Part shown: in pieces, positions 5,991 to 6,328 of the stretch | Layout of the letters: each line of letters opens with the position of its first letter | Position numbering within the stretch: the first letter of the stretch is position 1 | DNA from: Streptococcus oricebi | GTDB lineage: Bacteria; Bacillota; Bacilli; Lactobacillales; Streptococcaceae | Length of the DNA stretch: 6,328 nt | Reading direction: 5' to 3' | NCBI RefSeq assembly: GCF_017883985.1 | Contig: NZ_PRDG01000009.1 | Span: 1 to 6,328 of the forward strand | Notes under the pieces: model-generated | Told to the model about the DNA's origin: nothing | The model's input: the letters and a program-made list of their open reading frames with translations, nothing else | The model's database searches: none | Translations under genes and position numbers: made by a program

Positions 5991-6328
5991 ATTTTCCAAA
6001 AGAAAAAAGAGCTCCTCGTCACCCAACTTTCGGTCTTTCATTCCTACCATGATGTGCAGTTTATCACCATCATGCCGGAGGAAGAGCGTCAGGACTGGGA
6101 GTGGATGCGCTGGCTGCCCCACTCTAGTCTCCAAGATATGAATGTGCGGGGCTTTGTCTATAACCAGCGGACCCATGACCAGGTCCTCAATAGTCTCAAT
6201 CAAATCCTCAAATTGCGCAAGGCCCAGCTGGATGAAAAGGGGGCTGGTAGCGAGTCGACTATCTTTTCGCCCCACTATGTGGTCTTGATTACCGATGAGA
6301 AATTGATTTTGGACCATGTGATTATGGA
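5991..6328 (+). pseudogene. essC: Second, 5'-truncated essC copy (internal region before D1), continues past the right edge
   Basis: From about 5991 the frame of bases divisible by three reads KELLVTQLSVFHSYHDVQF, then WEWMRWLPH, NVRGFVYNQR and SPHYVVLITDEK. These are hallmark EssC sequences from the segment between the membrane helices and ATPase domain D1. The frame is open from 5937 (TGA at 5934-5936) to the window end, so about 106 clearly EssC-like residues are visible. No ATG, GTG or TTG with a ribosome site precedes the conserved part; the first in-frame candidates, GTG 6054 and ATG 6072, lie inside it. The 5' end with FHA domains and membrane segments is therefore missing, and an essC terminus ends upstream in the same window, so this is a partial duplicate rather than the main motor gene. 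Composition (about 50% GC) matches the other essC part. Whether it carries intact D1-D3 and a different tail cannot be seen. Confidence 0.85.

Noticed and set aside
5973..6317. Antisense 114-residue open frame at the right edge
   Set aside because: The + strand in this place encodes clear EssC motifs (FHSYHD, WMRWLPH, SPHYVVLITDE), so the antisense frame is a shadow.
1..6328. Transposon, tRNA, rRNA, riboswitch or CRISPR array
   Set aside because: No transposase motifs, terminal inverted repeats, tRNA-like cloverleaf, or regularly spaced repeats were seen on either strand.

Overview
The window is a piece of a type VIIb secretion system (T7SSb) locus from a low-to-mid GC Firmicute, most likely a Streptococcus (a S. 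suis-like or mitis-group species would fit, but species cannot be fixed from this sequence). The evidence is two separate stretches of the EssC motor ATPase, tight co-directional gene packing with purine-rich Shine-Dalgarno sites, and a typical Gram-positive hairpin plus T-tract terminator. All real genes are on the + strand.

Layout: (1) positions 1-1779 hold the C-terminal part of EssC, cut by the left edge. It contains a complete ATPase domain D2 with intact Walker motifs and a degenerate D3. (2) Positions 1798-2217 encode a 139-aa helical protein resembling the small partner proteins of LXG-type effectors. (3) Positions 2227-4485 encode a 752-aa cysteine-free protein with an LXG-like helical N-terminus and an unrecognised C-terminus, the likely secreted effector. 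(4) Positions 4499-5401 encode a 300-aa single-pass membrane protein with a large predicted extracellular domain, a candidate immunity protein. (5) Positions 5430-5828 encode a 132-aa helical, lysine-tailed WXG100-like protein. (6) An intrinsic terminator at 5851-5875 closes the unit. (7) After an extended -10 promoter-like site at 5898-5906, a second, 5'-truncated essC reading frame begins near 5991 and runs off the right edge. It encodes a region that lies far upstream of the EssC part seen at the left edge.

Interpretation: the window looks like one EssC-variant plus effector module, followed by an orphan essC fragment that probably leads into a second module. EssC C-termini are known to co-vary with the effectors encoded next to them. 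A silent partial essC downstream of a complete one would supply homology for recombination that swaps both the EssC tail and its effector cargo. The effector, its small partners and the candidate immunity protein appear to form a single operon with gaps of 9-28 bases. The effector's activity is not recognisable by eye and is the main biological unknown here.
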